A stretch of DNA of 64,000 nt, from the NCBI RefSeq assembly GCF_026393345.1, contig NZ_JAPLAI010000052.1:1-64000 (forward strand), in the 5' to 3' direction. The first letter of the stretch is position 1; the number at the start of each line of letters is the position of its first letter. Position numbers and translations under genes: made by a program. The notes under the pieces were generated by a model. It was not told where the DNA came from and did not search any database. It saw nothing but the letters and a program-made list of their open reading frames with translations. The DNA is from Microbacterium sp. (GTDB taxonomy: Bacteria > Actinomycetota > Actinomycetes > Actinomycetales > Microbacteriaceae). Of the stretch, positions 40,221-52,988 are shown piece after piece.

Positions 40221-41669
40221 TCAGACCGAGATGTGCAGCGCGTCCGCTGTGCGAGCGAGCACCTCGCGGGCGCGCTCGGGCTTGTCGTTGAGCGTCGTCC
40301 CGTAGCTGGGAATGAGTTCGGTGAGCTTCGGCGCCCAGCCCTCGATCCGCTCGGGGAAGCAGTCCTTCAGCAGGCCCAGCATGATCGACACCGCGGTGGA
40401 CGCACCGGGCGAGGCGCCCAGGAGGCCCGCGATCGTGCCGTCGGCGGCCGCGACGACCTCGGTGCCGAACTGCAGCTTGCCCCCCTTCATGACCTGGGCG
40501 CGTTGACCGGCCTGAAGCAGCTCCCAGTCCCCGGCCTCGGCGGTGGGCATGAACTCGCGGAGGCTGTCGACCTTGCGCTTGTGCGACTTCAGCAGCTCGC
40601 TGATGAGGTACTTGACCAGGTCCACGTTGGTGGCGGCGACCTTCAGCATGCTGCCGATGTTCGATGGGCGCACCTGCGCGACGATGTCCGCGGGGCTCCC
40701 CTTCTTGAGGAACTTGGGGCTGAACGTGGCGAACGGACCGAACAGCAACGAGGCCTCGCCGTTGACGACGCGCGTGTCAAGGTGGGGCACCGACATGGGC
40801 GGCGCACCGATCGCGGCCTGCGAGTACACCTTCGCCTTGTGGCGGGCGACGATGGCGGGGTCGCTGGTCTTCAACCATTGACCGCCGAGAGGGAAGACGC
40901 CGAAGCCCTTGATCTCGGGGATACCAGCCTTCTGCAGCAGCTTGATGGCCCAGCCGCCGGCACCGACGAAGACGAAGCGGGCGTTGATGTGGCCCGGGGC
41001 GCCGCCGATACGGCGACGGAAGTCGACGCGCCAGGTGCCGTCCTTCTGCTTGGCGAGGTCCCGGACCTCGGTGTCGCGCAGCAGGTCCGCGCCGCTCTTG
41101 TCGAGCGCGGCGAAGAGCTGGCGGGTGAGCGCTCCGAAGTCCACGTCGGTGCCGCCGACGACGCGGGTCGCGGCGAAGGGCTCGTCGGCCTTGCGCCGCT
41201 TGTCCATGAGCAGCGGTGCCCACTGGTTAATGACCCGGGAGTCCTCGGAGTACTCGATCGTTTCGAACAGCGGCTGCTGCTTCAGCGTCTCGTAGCGGTG
41301 CTTGAGGTAGGCGACATCCTTCTCACCGCGGACGAACGTCATGTGCGGCGCGGAGTTGATGAAGGTCTGCGGCTCGTCGAGGACGCCCGCCTCGACCAGC
41401 GACGTCCAGAACTGGCGGCTCTGCTGGAACTGTTCGTTGATGGCAATGGCCTTGGCCGGGTCGGTGGGGTCCGGCATGTAGTTCAGCTCGCACAGCGCCG
41501 AGTGACCGGTGCCGGCGTTGTTCCAGGCGTTCGAGCTCTCCTCGGCGACCTCTCCGAGGCGCTCGAAGACGGCGATCTTCCAGTCCGGCTGAAGCTGCTG
41601 CAGGAAGGTGCCGAGCGTGGCGCTCATGACCCCGCCGCCGATCAGAACGACATCGTAGGTTTCACTCAC
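40221..41669 (-). CDS. mqo: Malate:quinone oxidoreductase
   Basis: The 482-residue FAD enzyme oxidises malate to oxaloacetate and passes electrons to quinone at the membrane, replacing or supplementing malate dehydrogenase. YDVVLIGGGVMSATLG (about 5-20) is the FAD-binding motif, and SSNAWNNAGTGHSALCELNY (about 45-64) is characteristic of MQO. FVFVGAGGWAIKLLQKAGIPE is the second nucleotide contact. GTG 41669 has TAAGAT ending 6 nt upstream (leaderless). Confidence 0.95.
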   Translation of the reverse strand: MSETYDVVLIGGGVMSATLGTFLQQLQPDWKIAVFERLGEVAEESSNAWNNAGTGHSALCELNYMPDPTDPAKAIAINEQFQQSRQFWTSLVEAGVLDEPQTFINSAPHMTFVRGEKDVAYLKHRYETLKQQPLFETIEYSEDSRVINQWAPLLMDKRRKADEPFAATRVVGGTDVDFGALTRQLFAALDKSGADLLRDTEVRDLAKQKDGTWRVDFRRRIGGAPGHINARFVFVGAGGWAIKLLQKAGIPEIKGFGVFPLGGQWLKTSDPAIVARHKAKVYSQAAIGAPPMSVPHLDTRVVNGEASLLFGPFATFSPKFLKKGSPADIVAQVRPSNIGSMLKVAATNVDLVKYLISELLKSHKRKVDSLREFMPTAEAGDWELLQAGQRAQVMKGGKLQFGTEVVAAADGTIAGLLGASPGASTAVSIMLGLLKDCFPERIEGWAPKLTELIPSYGTTLNDKPERAREVLARTADALHISV

Positions 41670-41777
41670 CCGTCAATCTTAGTTCGCACGCAGGAAGGAC
41701 CTGCGCCGCGGAGCGGGTCCGCGCCTGCAAACAACCGGGCTTCTTGCCGCTGGGCATAACCGCGCGGGCGGTTCCGG

Positions 41778-44337
<2,560 letters not shown>

Positions 44338-44506
44338 AGTGGAACTCCCCGGGGTACAGGCGCGCGAATGCCGCGCCCACCGATCCATCTTACGGAGCCG
44401 TCGATGCCGTCACGGACATGTGACCGGCCCCCAGGGCGGCCGGGCGCTGGGTCGGGAGGGATGGGTCGGCCGGAGCCGCGCCTCTCCCGCATCCGGCCCC
44501 TCGACC

Positions 44507-44581
44507 ATGTCCCACTTTCTGCCGTTATGGCGCCCTCATACCGACAGAAAGTGGGACATGTTCTGCAGAAAGAGGGACATG
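44507..44581. repeat. Dispersed long hairpin repeat, copy 2
   Basis: Left arm 44507-44528 is identical to that at 30617; right arm 44538-44559 differs from copy 1 at two positions. The loop is again 9 nt (different sequence), and a degenerate third arm (GCAGAAAGAGGGACAT) follows at about 44565-44580. It lies between lysC and the EamA gene, two minus-strand genes, so it could end the EamA side or shield lysC. No ORF is inside. Confidence 0.85.
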
Positions 44582-44606
44582 GATGCGGGCGGGCGGGTGG
44601 CGCGGG

Positions 44607-45545
44607 TCAGCCGGGGGCGATGGGCAGCAGCTCACCGTCGGGGCGGTCGGAACGGCGCGGGCGCAGGATGCCGCCCGTCGCGGCAAGCCAGCATCCGAGG
44701 ATGACGAGCGGGAAGCCGATCACGAGACCGAGGGTGAGGGGTTCGCCGAGGATGAGAGCCCCGAGGAGGATCGCGACCACCGGGTTGACGTAGGTGAACA
44801 GCGGCGCACGGGCGGGCCCGACGTGAGCGATGAGCGCGAAGAACACGACGAACGCGACGGCTGTGCACAGCACTCCGAGGGCGGCGAGAGCGAGGGTGCT
44901 GGACACCGTGGGCACCCGGTGCTGGGTGAGCAGACCGATCGGCAGGTAGAAGACACCGACCGCGGCGAGCGACACCGTGACGGTGCCGAGAGTCGGCACG
45001 TTCTGGAGCTTGCGCGCGACGATGAACGGCGCGGTCGCGTAGAGGACTGCCACCAGCAGCACCTCGAGGACCGCGAGGATGCCGTCGCCGTCCACCGCCA
45101 GCCCCGGCCCGAGCACGATGAGCGCGACGCCGACGAACCCGACGCCGAGCCCGATGGCGCGCGACGGGCGGAACACCGACCGATCCCCACCGCCGAAGGC
45201 GATGAGCGCGGCGAACAGCGGCACCGTCGCGACGAGCAGGCCGGTGAGACCGGAGGGCAGGGTCTGCTCCGCGTGGCTCAGCAGGATGAACGGGCCCGCC
45301 ATCTCGACCGCACCGAACGCGAGCACCCACCCGATCTTCGCGAATGCCGGCCGCAGCGCCCGCTGGCGCAGCGCGAACGGCAGCAGCACGAGTGCGCCGA
45401 CGAGCGTGCGACCGGCGACGACGGATGCGGGCGAGTACGACTCCACGGCCTGCTTGATGAACAGGTACGGCACGCCCCACAGCACCGCCATGGCGGCGTA
45501 CAGGATCCACCCGCGCGCTCCGATGCGCGCTCCCCCGGCAGCCAC
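44607..45545 (-). CDS. EamA/DMT-family transporter
   Basis: The 312-residue protein has ten membrane helices in two EamA halves: GWILYAAMAVLWGVPYLFIK opens the first (about 9-30), and LFTYVNPVVAILLGALILGEPL (about 245-266) is the hallmark of the second. It likely exports amino acids or metabolites. GTG 45545 is 2 nt from the recR stop, so it belongs to the dnaX-recR message. The C-terminus is Arg-rich and cytoplasmic. Confidence 0.88.
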   Translation of the reverse strand: MAAGGARIGARGWILYAAMAVLWGVPYLFIKQAVESYSPASVVAGRTLVGALVLLPFALRQRALRPAFAKIGWVLAFGAVEMAGPFILLSHAEQTLPSGLTGLLVATVPLFAALIAFGGGDRSVFRPSRAIGLGVGFVGVALIVLGPGLAVDGDGILAVLEVLLVAVLYATAPFIVARKLQNVPTLGTVTVSLAAVGVFYLPIGLLTQHRVPTVSSTLALAALGVLCTAVAFVVFFALIAHVGPARAPLFTYVNPVVAILLGALILGEPLTLGLVIGFPLVILGCWLAATGGILRPRRSDRPDGELLPIAPG

Positions 45546-45547
45546 GG

Positions 45548-46141
45548 TCAGAGGGTCCGTCGGCCCTCGAACGCCCGCCCGAGGGTGACCTCGTCCGCGT
45601 ATTCCAGGTCGCCTCCCACGGGCAGACCGGAGGCCAGACGGCTGACGCGGATCTCGAGCGTCGTCAGCAGCCGGCTGAGGTAGGTCGCGGTCGCCTCGCC
45701 CTCGAGGTTCGGGTTCGTGGCGAGGATGACCTCCTGCACGGTGCCATCGGCGAGTCGCTGCATGAGCTGGGTGACCCGCAGGTCGTCGGGTCCGACGCCG
45801 GCGATGGGGCTGATCACGCCGCCCAGCACGTGGTACAGGCCGCGGAACTCCCGGGTGCGTTCGATCGCGGCGACATCCTTGGCATCCTCGACCACGCAGA
45901 TGACGGCGGGGTCACGACGGGGGTCGCGGCAGATGCTGCATCGGTCCTGCTCGGACACGTTGCCACACACCTCGCAGAAGCGCACTTTCTCGCGCACCTC
46001 GCCGAGCAGCTGCGACAACCGCAGCACGTCGAAGTTCGGGGTCTGCAGGATGTGGAACGCGATCCGCTGCGCGGACTTCGGCCCGATGCCGGGGAGGCGG
46101 CCGAATTCGTCGATCAGTTCCTGGACGATGCCGTCGTACAT
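45548..46141 (-). CDS. recR: Recombination protein RecR
   Basis: The 197-residue protein helps load RecA at gaps in the RecFOR pathway. [15 protein letters not shown] (about 15-29) is the helix-hairpin-helix, [18 protein letters not shown] carries four Cys of the zinc finger (about 57-74), and [19 protein letters not shown] is the TOPRIM domain (about 81-99). ATG 46141 overlaps the dnaX stop by one base. dnaX-recR is a conserved pair. Confidence 0.95.
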   Translation of the reverse strand: MYDGIVQELIDEFGRLPGIGPKSAQRIAFHILQTPNFDVLRLSQLLGEVREKVRFCEVCGNVSEQDRCSICRDPRRDPAVICVVEDAKDVAAIERTREFRGLYHVLGGVISPIAGVGPDDLRVTQLMQRLADGTVQEVILATNPNLEGEATATYLSRLLTTLEIRVSRLASGLPVGGDLEYADEVTLGRAFEGRRTL

Positions 46142-48294
46142 CAGTTGAACCTCGTCGGTGCCTCGTAGGGCTCCTCACGCACGAAGCGCGCATCGAGCAA
46201 CTGCCGGACGACCGCCTCACCGTAGCGCTGCACACCACCGGGCGCCGGGCGCACCGGGCGGGCGTTCACCGGCGGGACGGGGGCGGACGCGGTGGGCGGG
46301 TCGACGATGTCGAGGTCGTCGTCCTCGTCGGGCTCGATCGACGGCGCCACCTCGGAGGTGGGCAGGACCGCGCCTTCCCGCACCGGCGGCACGGTGGCGA
46401 CGCGTTCGCGGACCTCCGCTGCATCCTCCGGCTCGTCGTCGACGGCGAACTGGGCAGGCTCCACCGGCTCGGACACCGGGATCGGTGCGACCGCCCACTC
46501 GGTGACGGGCGCGGAAGACGCCGCAAGACGCGTCCCGGCCGCGGGGCGCTCAGCGGCGCCCGCGTTCGCCGACCCGGATGCGGTGGGGGCGGCGGGCGGC
46601 ACGGATACGGTGGCTCCGCCGCTCGGCGGTGCGGGCGCCGCGGGAGGGGCCGGCGGGGTGTCATCGCCCTCGTGGCGCGCGATGTACTTCACCCGGATGC
46701 CGAGCACCCCCTGGATCGCCTGACGCAGGTCTTCGCTCGGACCCTGACCGGCGGCGCGCTTCTTGAACGCGGTGACATCGGCGGCGCTCTGGAACGCCAG
46801 GGTGAGAATGTCGCCGTCGAGCGCGATCACCCGGGCACCGGTGGCGACGAGCCACGACGTGCGACTGATCTTCTCGAGACCCGCCAGCACCTCCGGCCAG
46901 GCGTCGCGCATGTGCTGCACCGTGACCGGTCCGACCGGGCGCACGGGAGGTGCGGCTTCGTCGGCTGCGGGCGCCTCGACCGGGGATGCGGACGTCGCGG
47001 GCGAGACGGCGGGCGCAGGGGCGGCGGCCGGCGCCGGGCCGGCGGGCGCGGCGACCGGAGCCGCGGGAGCAGCAGCAGGAGGAGCGGGGGCGACAGGCGT
47101 GGGGGCGGCGGGCGCAGGCGCCGAGGCAACGGATGCGGGCGGCGCGGGCGCGGCTGCCGCACCGGCACCCGGTGCACCGGCGGCCGCCGCGCTCGTAGTC
47201 TGCGAGAGCACCCGCGCCACCATGAGTTCGAGCTGAAGACGGGGCGAGGTTGCCCCGGTCATCTCGTCGAGGGCGGCGATAACGATGTCGGCGGTCTGCG
47301 ACAGCCGGTCGGCGCCGAAGATGGTGGTCTGCCGCGCCATCCGCTCGAGCTCGTCGCCCGGGATACCGCGCAGCACCGCGCTCGCGGCAGGGCCCGTGGC
47401 TGCGACGATAATGAGATCGCGCAGGCGCTCGAGCAGGTCTTCGATGAACCGGCGCGGGTCCTGCCCGGTCTGCACGACCCGGTCGATGGCCGCGAACGCC
47501 GCACCGGAATCGCGGTCACCCAGCGCCTCGACGATCGTGTCGAGCAGCTCCCCGTGCGTGTACCCGAGGAGGGCGACGGCACGTTCGTAAGCGACGGTCG
47601 GCCCCTCGGACCCGGCGATCAGCTGATCCAGCAGCGACAGCGTGTCGCGGGGCGAACCGCCGCCGGCGCGCACGACGAGCGGCAGCACGCCTGCCTCGAC
47701 CGAGACGCCCTCGCTCTCGCACAGCTGCTGCACGTATTCGAGCATCGCAGCCGGTGGCACCAGCCGGAACGGGTAGTGGTGGGTGCGCGAGCGGATCGTG
47801 CCGATGACCTTGTCGGGCTCGGTGGTGGCGAAGATGAACTTCACGTGCTCCGGCGGCTCCTCGACGAGCTTCAGCAGCGCGTTGAACCCCTGCGGGGTGA
47901 CCATGTGCGCCTCATCGAGGATGAAGATCTTGAACCGGTCGCGGGCCGGGGCGAAGATCGCCCGCTCGCGCAGGTCACGGGCGTCGTCGACGCCGTTGTG
48001 GCTCGCTGCGTCGATCTCGACGACGTCGAGCGAACCGCCGCCGCCGCGACCGAGCTCCACGCAGCTGTCGCACTCCCCGCAGGGGGTGTCGGTGGGCCCC
48101 TGGGCGCAGTTCAGGCAGCGGGCGAGGATGCGGGCTGACGTGGTCTTGCCGCATCCGCGAGGCCCTGAGAACAGGTAGGCGTGCCCGACCCGGTCGGCGC
48201 GCAGCGCCGTCATCAGCGGATCGGTCACCTGGGACTGACCGATCATCTCGCCGAACGCCTCAGGACGGTAGCGGCGATACAGAGCGGTGGTCAC
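46141..48294 (-). CDS. dnaX: DNA polymerase III subunits gamma/tau
   Basis: The 717-residue clamp-loader ATPase has P-loop GPRGCGKTT (about 45-53), zinc Cys cluster [18 protein letters not shown] (about 64-80), DEAH-like DEAHMVT (about 125) and EEPPEHV. The region from about 375 to 450 is extremely Ala/Pro-rich (a flexible linker), followed by the tau C-terminal domain. GTG 48294 has TAGGCT ending 6 nt upstream (leaderless). The -1 frameshift site of E. coli is not obvious, so tau is probably the only product. Confidence 0.93.
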   Translation of the reverse strand: MTTALYRRYRPEAFGEMIGQSQVTDPLMTALRADRVGHAYLFSGPRGCGKTTSARILARCLNCAQGPTDTPCGECDSCVELGRGGGGSLDVVEIDAASHNGVDDARDLRERAIFAPARDRFKIFILDEAHMVTPQGFNALLKLVEEPPEHVKFIFATTEPDKVIGTIRSRTHHYPFRLVPPAAMLEYVQQLCESEGVSVEAGVLPLVVRAGGGSPRDTLSLLDQLIAGSEGPTVAYERAVALLGYTHGELLDTIVEALGDRDSGAAFAAIDRVVQTGQDPRRFIEDLLERLRDLIIVAATGPAASAVLRGIPGDELERMARQTTIFGADRLSQTADIVIAALDEMTGATSPRLQLELMVARVLSQTTSAAAAGAPGAGAAAAPAPPASVASAPAPAAPTPVAPAPPAAAPAAPVAAPAGPAPAAAPAPAVSPATSASPVEAPAADEAAPPVRPVGPVTVQHMRDAWPEVLAGLEKISRTSWLVATGARVIALDGDILTLAFQSAADVTAFKKRAAGQGPSEDLRQAIQGVLGIRVKYIARHEGDDTPPAPPAAPAPPSGGATVSVPPAAPTASGSANAGAAERPAAGTRLAASSAPVTEWAVAPIPVSEPVEPAQFAVDDEPEDAAEVRERVATVPPVREGAVLPTSEVAPSIEPDEDDDLDIVDPPTASAPVPPVNARPVRPAPGGVQRYGEAVVRQLLDARFVREEPYEAPTRFN

Positions 48295-48390
48295 GCACCC
48301 AGCCTACGGCGTGCCGCCGACATCCCGGCAGGCCGCCGCTCCCGCCCGCCCCTCCTCACACCGAGCGGTCAGCGGGACGAGGCAGACGGG

Positions 48391-50916
48391 TCAGACGTCG
48401 AGCGGTGCCGCCGGGTCGAGGGCCGGAAGGGAGCCGGTGACCACCGGGATCGTCGTCGTCATGATCGGGACGGATGCGGACAGCAGCGTGCCGTCCTCGC
48501 GCCGCGCGTCCGCGAACATCCGCAGCGTCGGGCGTCCCGGACGCACCGGACCCTGCGTCGCGAGCGGGATGACGACCTCTTCGCCGCCGGCGACGGCGTA
48601 CCGCACCCCGCGAACGAGGAACGGCACCTCGGCGCCGCCCTCGTCGGCGCGGACGATCATCTCGTCGCGCCGCAGGGTGATGCGCAGCACCGTGCCGTGC
48701 CAGGCCAGCGGGTACGACAGCTCGGGCCACGCGGCAGGCAGGCGCGGGTCGAAGGTGAGCTCGCCGTAGTGGTCCCGCATGCCGCCGAAGCCGCCGACGA
48801 GCGAGGTCCACACGCCGCCCGCAGAGGCCACGTGCACGCCATCCGCGGCGTTGTGGTGCAGGTCGGCGAGGTCGACGAAGATGCCGTCGAGGAAGTACTC
48901 CAGCGCCAGATCCTGGTACCCCACCTCCGCCGCGAGGATCGACTGCACGACCCCGGACAGCGTGGAATCGCCCGTGGTGAGCGGGTCGTAGTACTCGAAG
49001 TCGGCCAGTTTCTCCTCATCGGTGAAGTGGTTGCCCTGCAGGAACAGCGCGAGCACCACATCGGCCTGCTTCAGTACCTGGTACCGGTAGATCACCAGCG
49101 GGTGGAAGTGCAACAGCAGCGGGCGCTGCTCTTCCGGCGTGTTCTCCAGGTCCCACATCTCCCGCTCGAGGAACACCTCGTCCTGGGGGTGGATGCCGAG
49201 CGCCGGGCTGAACGGGATGTGCATGGCTTCGGCTGCCCGCTCCCATCCCTCCGCCTCACCGGGGTCGAGGTTCAACCGGTCCGACATCTGCCGGTACGCC
49301 TCGGGCGCGGTCTCCGCCATCTCGCGCACCGTGCGGGCCGCGAAACGGAGGTTGAAACGGGCCATCACATTCGTGAACAGGTTGTCGTTGACGACGGTGG
49401 TGTATTCGTCAGGCCCGGTCACACCGTGGATGTGGAAGCTGTCCTCGCCGTCGATCTCCTCGCGCCAGAAACCGAGGGTGGCCCACAGGCGTGCGGTCTC
49501 GACCGCGATGTCCACCGCCTCGCGGTAGAGGAAGTCGATGTCGCCGGTCGCGCGGACATACTTCGCCAGCGCGAAGCTGACGTCGGCGTTGATGTGGTAC
49601 TGCGCGGTGCCGGCGGCGTAGTACGCCGACGCCTCCTCGCCGTTGATGGTGCGCCACGGGAACAGGGCGCCAGCCTCGTTCAGCTGGAAGGCGCGCTTGC
49701 GGGCGGCCGGGAGCATGAGCACCCGCATCCGGAGGGCGTTGCGTGCCCACAGCGGCGACGTGTATGCCAGGAACGGCAGCACGTACACCTCGGTGTCCCA
49801 GAAGTAGTGGCCGCTGTACCCGGAACCGCTGAGCCCCTTCGCGGGCACACCCATCCCGTCAGCGCGCGCCGTGGCCTGCGCAAGCTGGAACAGGCACCAG
49901 CGGGTCGCCTGCTGCAGGTCGTCGTGGCCGCCGATGCGCACATCCGAACGGTCCCAAAACGCGTCGAGCCAGGCATGCTGGCGCTCGTGGAGCATGTCGA
50001 TGCCGACCTCGGCGGCGCGGTCGAGGGTGCGCCGGCACCGGTCGATGAGCTCGCGCGTGGGGACGCCGCGGGAGGTGTGGTAGCTGACGGTCTTGGTCAC
50101 CTTGACCGGGACGCCCGCCTTGGCGTGCACCCGGAACACGTTCTTGGCGATGTCGGGCTCGACCAGCGACCGGGCGTTGTACTCATTCTCGGTCTCGATG
50201 GTGTGGTCGGCGGCGACCGCCAGCGTCATGCCGGACTGGGTGACCCGGTAGCTGAGCACCGAGCGGTACCCGTCCTGCCAGTATTCCTGCGGCTGCAGCA
50301 CGCGCTCGGCGATGCGCTCCGCCTTCCGCGGGTCGAACGCGCCCTTCTTCGGCGCGGTCGGCGACCCGCCGTAGACGTCCTCGCCGTCCTGCCGGTTCAC
50401 CAGCTGGCAGTTCACGGTCACCGGGGCGTCGGCGTCGAGCACCGTCACCTCGACGCTCATGACCGCCAGGTGCTTCTCCTCAAACGACACCATGCGCTCG
50501 TAGTCGATGCGCACGCGCTTGCCCGACGGGGTGCGCCACAGCAGGTGACGGCGCAGCACGCCCTCGCGCATGTCGAGGGCGCGCTCGTACTCGAGGATGT
50601 CGGCCACGTCGAACGACAACGGCTCGTCGTCGACGTAGACCCGCATGACCTTCGCATCGGGAGCGTTCACGATGGTCTGGCCGACCTCGGCGAACCCGTA
50701 CGCCTGCTCCGCATGACGGATGGGGAACGTCTCGTGGAAACCGTTGATGAAGGTGCCCTGCTCGTGACCGAACCGCCCTTCCGGGTGGTTGCCGCGTAGG
50801 CCCAGGTAGCCGTTGCCCACCGAGAAGATCGTCTCGGTGACCCCCGCGTCCTCCAACGAGAACGACGTCTCGACCAGCCGCCACGGGTCGACGGGGAAAC
50901 GGTCGCGATCCATCAT
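48391..50916 (-). CDS. Glycoside hydrolase family 65 (disaccharide phosphorylase)
   Basis: The 841-residue protein is a full GH65 enzyme: N-terminal beta-sandwich (about 1-280), (alpha/alpha)6 barrel with HGVTGPDEYTTVVNDNLFTN (about 495-515; general acid Glu in GPDEY), and a C-terminal beta domain. Members phosphorolyse maltose, trehalose or kojibiose to glucose and beta-glucose-1-phosphate. The next gene downstream, coded after it upstream on the map, is a beta-phosphoglucomutase-like HAD, which fits. Specificity cannot be read from sequence alone. ATG 50916 or 50913 are alternatives; AAAAGAAAGC upstream is a weak site. Confidence 0.92.
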   Translation of the reverse strand: MMDRDRFPVDPWRLVETSFSLEDAGVTETIFSVGNGYLGLRGNHPEGRFGHEQGTFINGFHETFPIRHAEQAYGFAEVGQTIVNAPDAKVMRVYVDDEPLSFDVADILEYERALDMREGVLRRHLLWRTPSGKRVRIDYERMVSFEEKHLAVMSVEVTVLDADAPVTVNCQLVNRQDGEDVYGGSPTAPKKGAFDPRKAERIAERVLQPQEYWQDGYRSVLSYRVTQSGMTLAVAADHTIETENEYNARSLVEPDIAKNVFRVHAKAGVPVKVTKTVSYHTSRGVPTRELIDRCRRTLDRAAEVGIDMLHERQHAWLDAFWDRSDVRIGGHDDLQQATRWCLFQLAQATARADGMGVPAKGLSGSGYSGHYFWDTEVYVLPFLAYTSPLWARNALRMRVLMLPAARKRAFQLNEAGALFPWRTINGEEASAYYAAGTAQYHINADVSFALAKYVRATGDIDFLYREAVDIAVETARLWATLGFWREEIDGEDSFHIHGVTGPDEYTTVVNDNLFTNVMARFNLRFAARTVREMAETAPEAYRQMSDRLNLDPGEAEGWERAAEAMHIPFSPALGIHPQDEVFLEREMWDLENTPEEQRPLLLHFHPLVIYRYQVLKQADVVLALFLQGNHFTDEEKLADFEYYDPLTTGDSTLSGVVQSILAAEVGYQDLALEYFLDGIFVDLADLHHNAADGVHVASAGGVWTSLVGGFGGMRDHYGELTFDPRLPAAWPELSYPLAWHGTVLRITLRRDEMIVRADEGGAEVPFLVRGVRYAVAGGEEVVIPLATQGPVRPGRPTLRMFADARREDGTLLSASVPIMTTTIPVVTGSLPALDPAAPLDV

Positions 50917-50966
50917 CAGCAGTGCTTTCTTTTTCCAGGTGGGCCGTGTTCGGGCAGGCCGACGAA

Positions 50967-51692
50967 TCAGTCTACGAAAGCGGAGAGGTCGTCGACGACA
51001 ACGTGAGCACCGGCCTCACGCAACGCGTCCGCGCCGACGCCGCGATCCACCCCCACGACCAGCCCGAATCCGCCCGCGACCGCGGAACGCACACCGCTCA
51101 GCGCGTCCTCGACGGCGGCGCTGCGCGCGGGGTCGACGCCCAGCATCCTGGCGGCCTCCACGAAGACGTCCGGCGCGGGCTTGGAGGCGAGTCCGTCGCG
51201 CTCGGCGATGACGCCGTCCATGACGACGGCGAAGCGATCGCGGATGCCGGCCGCGTCCAGCACCTCTTCGGCGTTCTTCGAGCTGGAGACGACGGCGACC
51301 GGCACGCCGGCCGCGACGAGCCGGTCGACGAGCCGCAGCGATCCCTCGTAGGGGCCGATGCCCTCGGCTCGCAGCACACGGGCGAACACTTCGTTCTTCC
51401 GGTTGCCGATGCCGCACACCGTGTTCTCGGCGGGGTCGTCGTCGGGGCTCCCCCACGGCACCTCGACGTCGCGGCTGCGCAGTAGGCTCGCCACGCCGTC
51501 GTACCGCTTCTTGCCGTCGAGGTACTCGAAGTAGTCGGCCTCGGTGTAGGGCGGTTCGATCCCCCACGCCTCGAACAGCTCCTCGAACATCGTCTGCCAC
51601 GCGTGCATATGGACCTCGGCGGTGGGCGTCAGCACACCGTCCAGGTCGAAGAGCACGGCATCGAACGTCGTCAGGTCGGGCAGGGCGGTCAC
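50967..51692 (-). CDS. HAD phosphatase, beta-phosphoglucomutase-like
   Basis: The 241-residue protein has FDLDGVLTPTAEVH (nucleophile Asp and acid Asp, about 15-28), VVSSSKNAEEVL (motif II Ser, about 125), KPAPDVF (Lys, about 163) and EDALSGVRSA (acidic motif, about 185). The cap has the DYFEYLDGKKRYDGV region that in bPGM contacts the sugar. It would convert beta-G1P from the GH65 enzyme to G6P. Start GTG 51692 has GGAGG 5 nt upstream. It lies just upstream of GH65 on the minus strand, so the pair forms an operon. Confidence 0.9.
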   Translation of the reverse strand: MTALPDLTTFDAVLFDLDGVLTPTAEVHMHAWQTMFEELFEAWGIEPPYTEADYFEYLDGKKRYDGVASLLRSRDVEVPWGSPDDDPAENTVCGIGNRKNEVFARVLRAEGIGPYEGSLRLVDRLVAAGVPVAVVSSSKNAEEVLDAAGIRDRFAVVMDGVIAERDGLASKPAPDVFVEAARMLGVDPARSAAVEDALSGVRSAVAGGFGLVVGVDRGVGADALREAGAHVVVDDLSAFVD

Positions 51693-51752
51693 AGAACCTC
51701 CAGAGGCGGGTCGGGAAAGCGTAGCGGGCGCGGGTTACGCGCCGATGACGGA

Positions 51753-52988
51753 TCAGACGTCGGCGGCCTGCAGCGTCTGGCGCGCGATCTCCAGTTCCTC
51801 GTCGGTCGGCACCACCAGCACGGTGATCCTCGACGAGTCGGTGGAGATGACACGGATGCCGCCGGCGTGCGCGGCGTTGCGGTCGGGATCGATGCTCACG
51901 CCCGCGAAGCCGAGCGTCGCGACAGCCGCTTCGCGCACCTCCGGCGAGTTCTCCCCCACCCCGGCGGTAAACGAGATGACGTCGGCGCCGTCGAGCTGAG
52001 CGAGGTAGGAGCCGGCATAGGCGCGCAACCGGTGCACGTACACGTCCATGGCCAGCTGTGCGAACGGGTCGCCCGCGTCGACGCGTGCGGACAGATCGCG
52101 CATGTCGGAGACGCCGGCGAGCCCCAGGATGCCGGACTTCTTGTTCAGCAACGTGTCGATCTCACCGATGGACATGTCGGCCCGGCGGGCGAGCTGGAAC
52201 ACGACGGCCGGGTCGATGTCGCCCGAGCGGGTGCCCATCACGAGCCCTTCGAGCGGCGTGAGTCCCATCGAGGTGTCCACGGAGCGGCCGCCGTCGATCG
52301 CCGCGACGGAGGCGCCGTTGCCGAGGTGGAACACGATCTGCTTCAGCTCCGTCAGCGGGCGGCCGAGGAACGCGGCGGCGGCCTCGCTGACGTACTTGTG
52401 CGAGGTGCCGTGGAAGCCGTACTTCCGGATGCGGAGCGGCTCGGTCACGGTGCGGTCGATCGCGTAGGTGTAGGCCCCGGCCGGCATGGTCTGGTGGAAC
52501 GCGGTGTCGAACACGGCCACGTGCGGGACGCCGGGGAAGGCCTCCCGCGCCGCGCGGATGCCCTGCAGCGCGCCGGGGTTGTGCAGCGGCGCGAGCGCCG
52601 ACAGCTCGTCGATGTTGATCTCGACCAGGCGGTTGATGACCGTCGGCTCGAGGAAGCGGGCGCCGCCGTGCACGACGCGGTGGCCGACGGCGACCGGCGC
52701 GTGGTCGGTGAGGGACGGGCCGTGCAGCTCGAACGCGTCGAGCATCCCCTGGAACCCGGCCGCGTGGTCGGGGATCGGCAGGTCGCGGGTGCTGGTGGCA
52801 TCCAGGACCGTGGGGGTGACCGCATCCGGGCTCGCGAACGCGGCCGCCGCCACGGTGTGGGAGGTGCGACCCTGGTCCTCGCCGATCCGTTCCACCAGGC
52901 CCGAGGCGAGCACCTGTTCGTGCGCCATGTCCAGCAGCCGGTACTTGAACGACGAGGAGCCGCTGTTGATCACCAGGACGACGCTCAT
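51753..52988 (-). CDS. ackA: Acetate kinase
   Basis: The 411-residue enzyme interconverts acetyl phosphate and acetate with ADP/ATP. VLVINSGSSSFKYRLLD (about 4-20) is the N-terminal ribonuclease-H-type motif, HRVVHGGARF (about 105) has the phosphate-binding His, FDTAFHQTMP (about 160) carries the Asp, and HLGNGAS and TSMGLTPLEGLVMGTRSGDIDP complete the signatures. ATG 52988 overlaps the pta stop (ATGA). Confidence 0.95.
   Translation of the reverse strand: MSVVLVINSGSSSFKYRLLDMAHEQVLASGLVERIGEDQGRTSHTVAAAAFASPDAVTPTVLDATSTRDLPIPDHAAGFQGMLDAFELHGPSLTDHAPVAVGHRVVHGGARFLEPTVINRLVEINIDELSALAPLHNPGALQGIRAAREAFPGVPHVAVFDTAFHQTMPAGAYTYAIDRTVTEPLRIRKYGFHGTSHKYVSEAAAAFLGRPLTELKQIVFHLGNGASVAAIDGGRSVDTSMGLTPLEGLVMGTRSGDIDPAVVFQLARRADMSIGEIDTLLNKKSGILGLAGVSDMRDLSARVDAGDPFAQLAMDVYVHRLRAYAGSYLAQLDGADVISFTAGVGENSPEVREAAVATLGFAGVSIDPDRNAAHAGGIRVISTDSSRITVLVVPTDEELEIARQTLQAADV

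Noticed and set aside
46950..47180. Ala/Pro-rich stretch in dnaX as a misassembly
   Set aside because: Long Ala/Pro linkers between domains III and IV of tau are common in actinobacteria.
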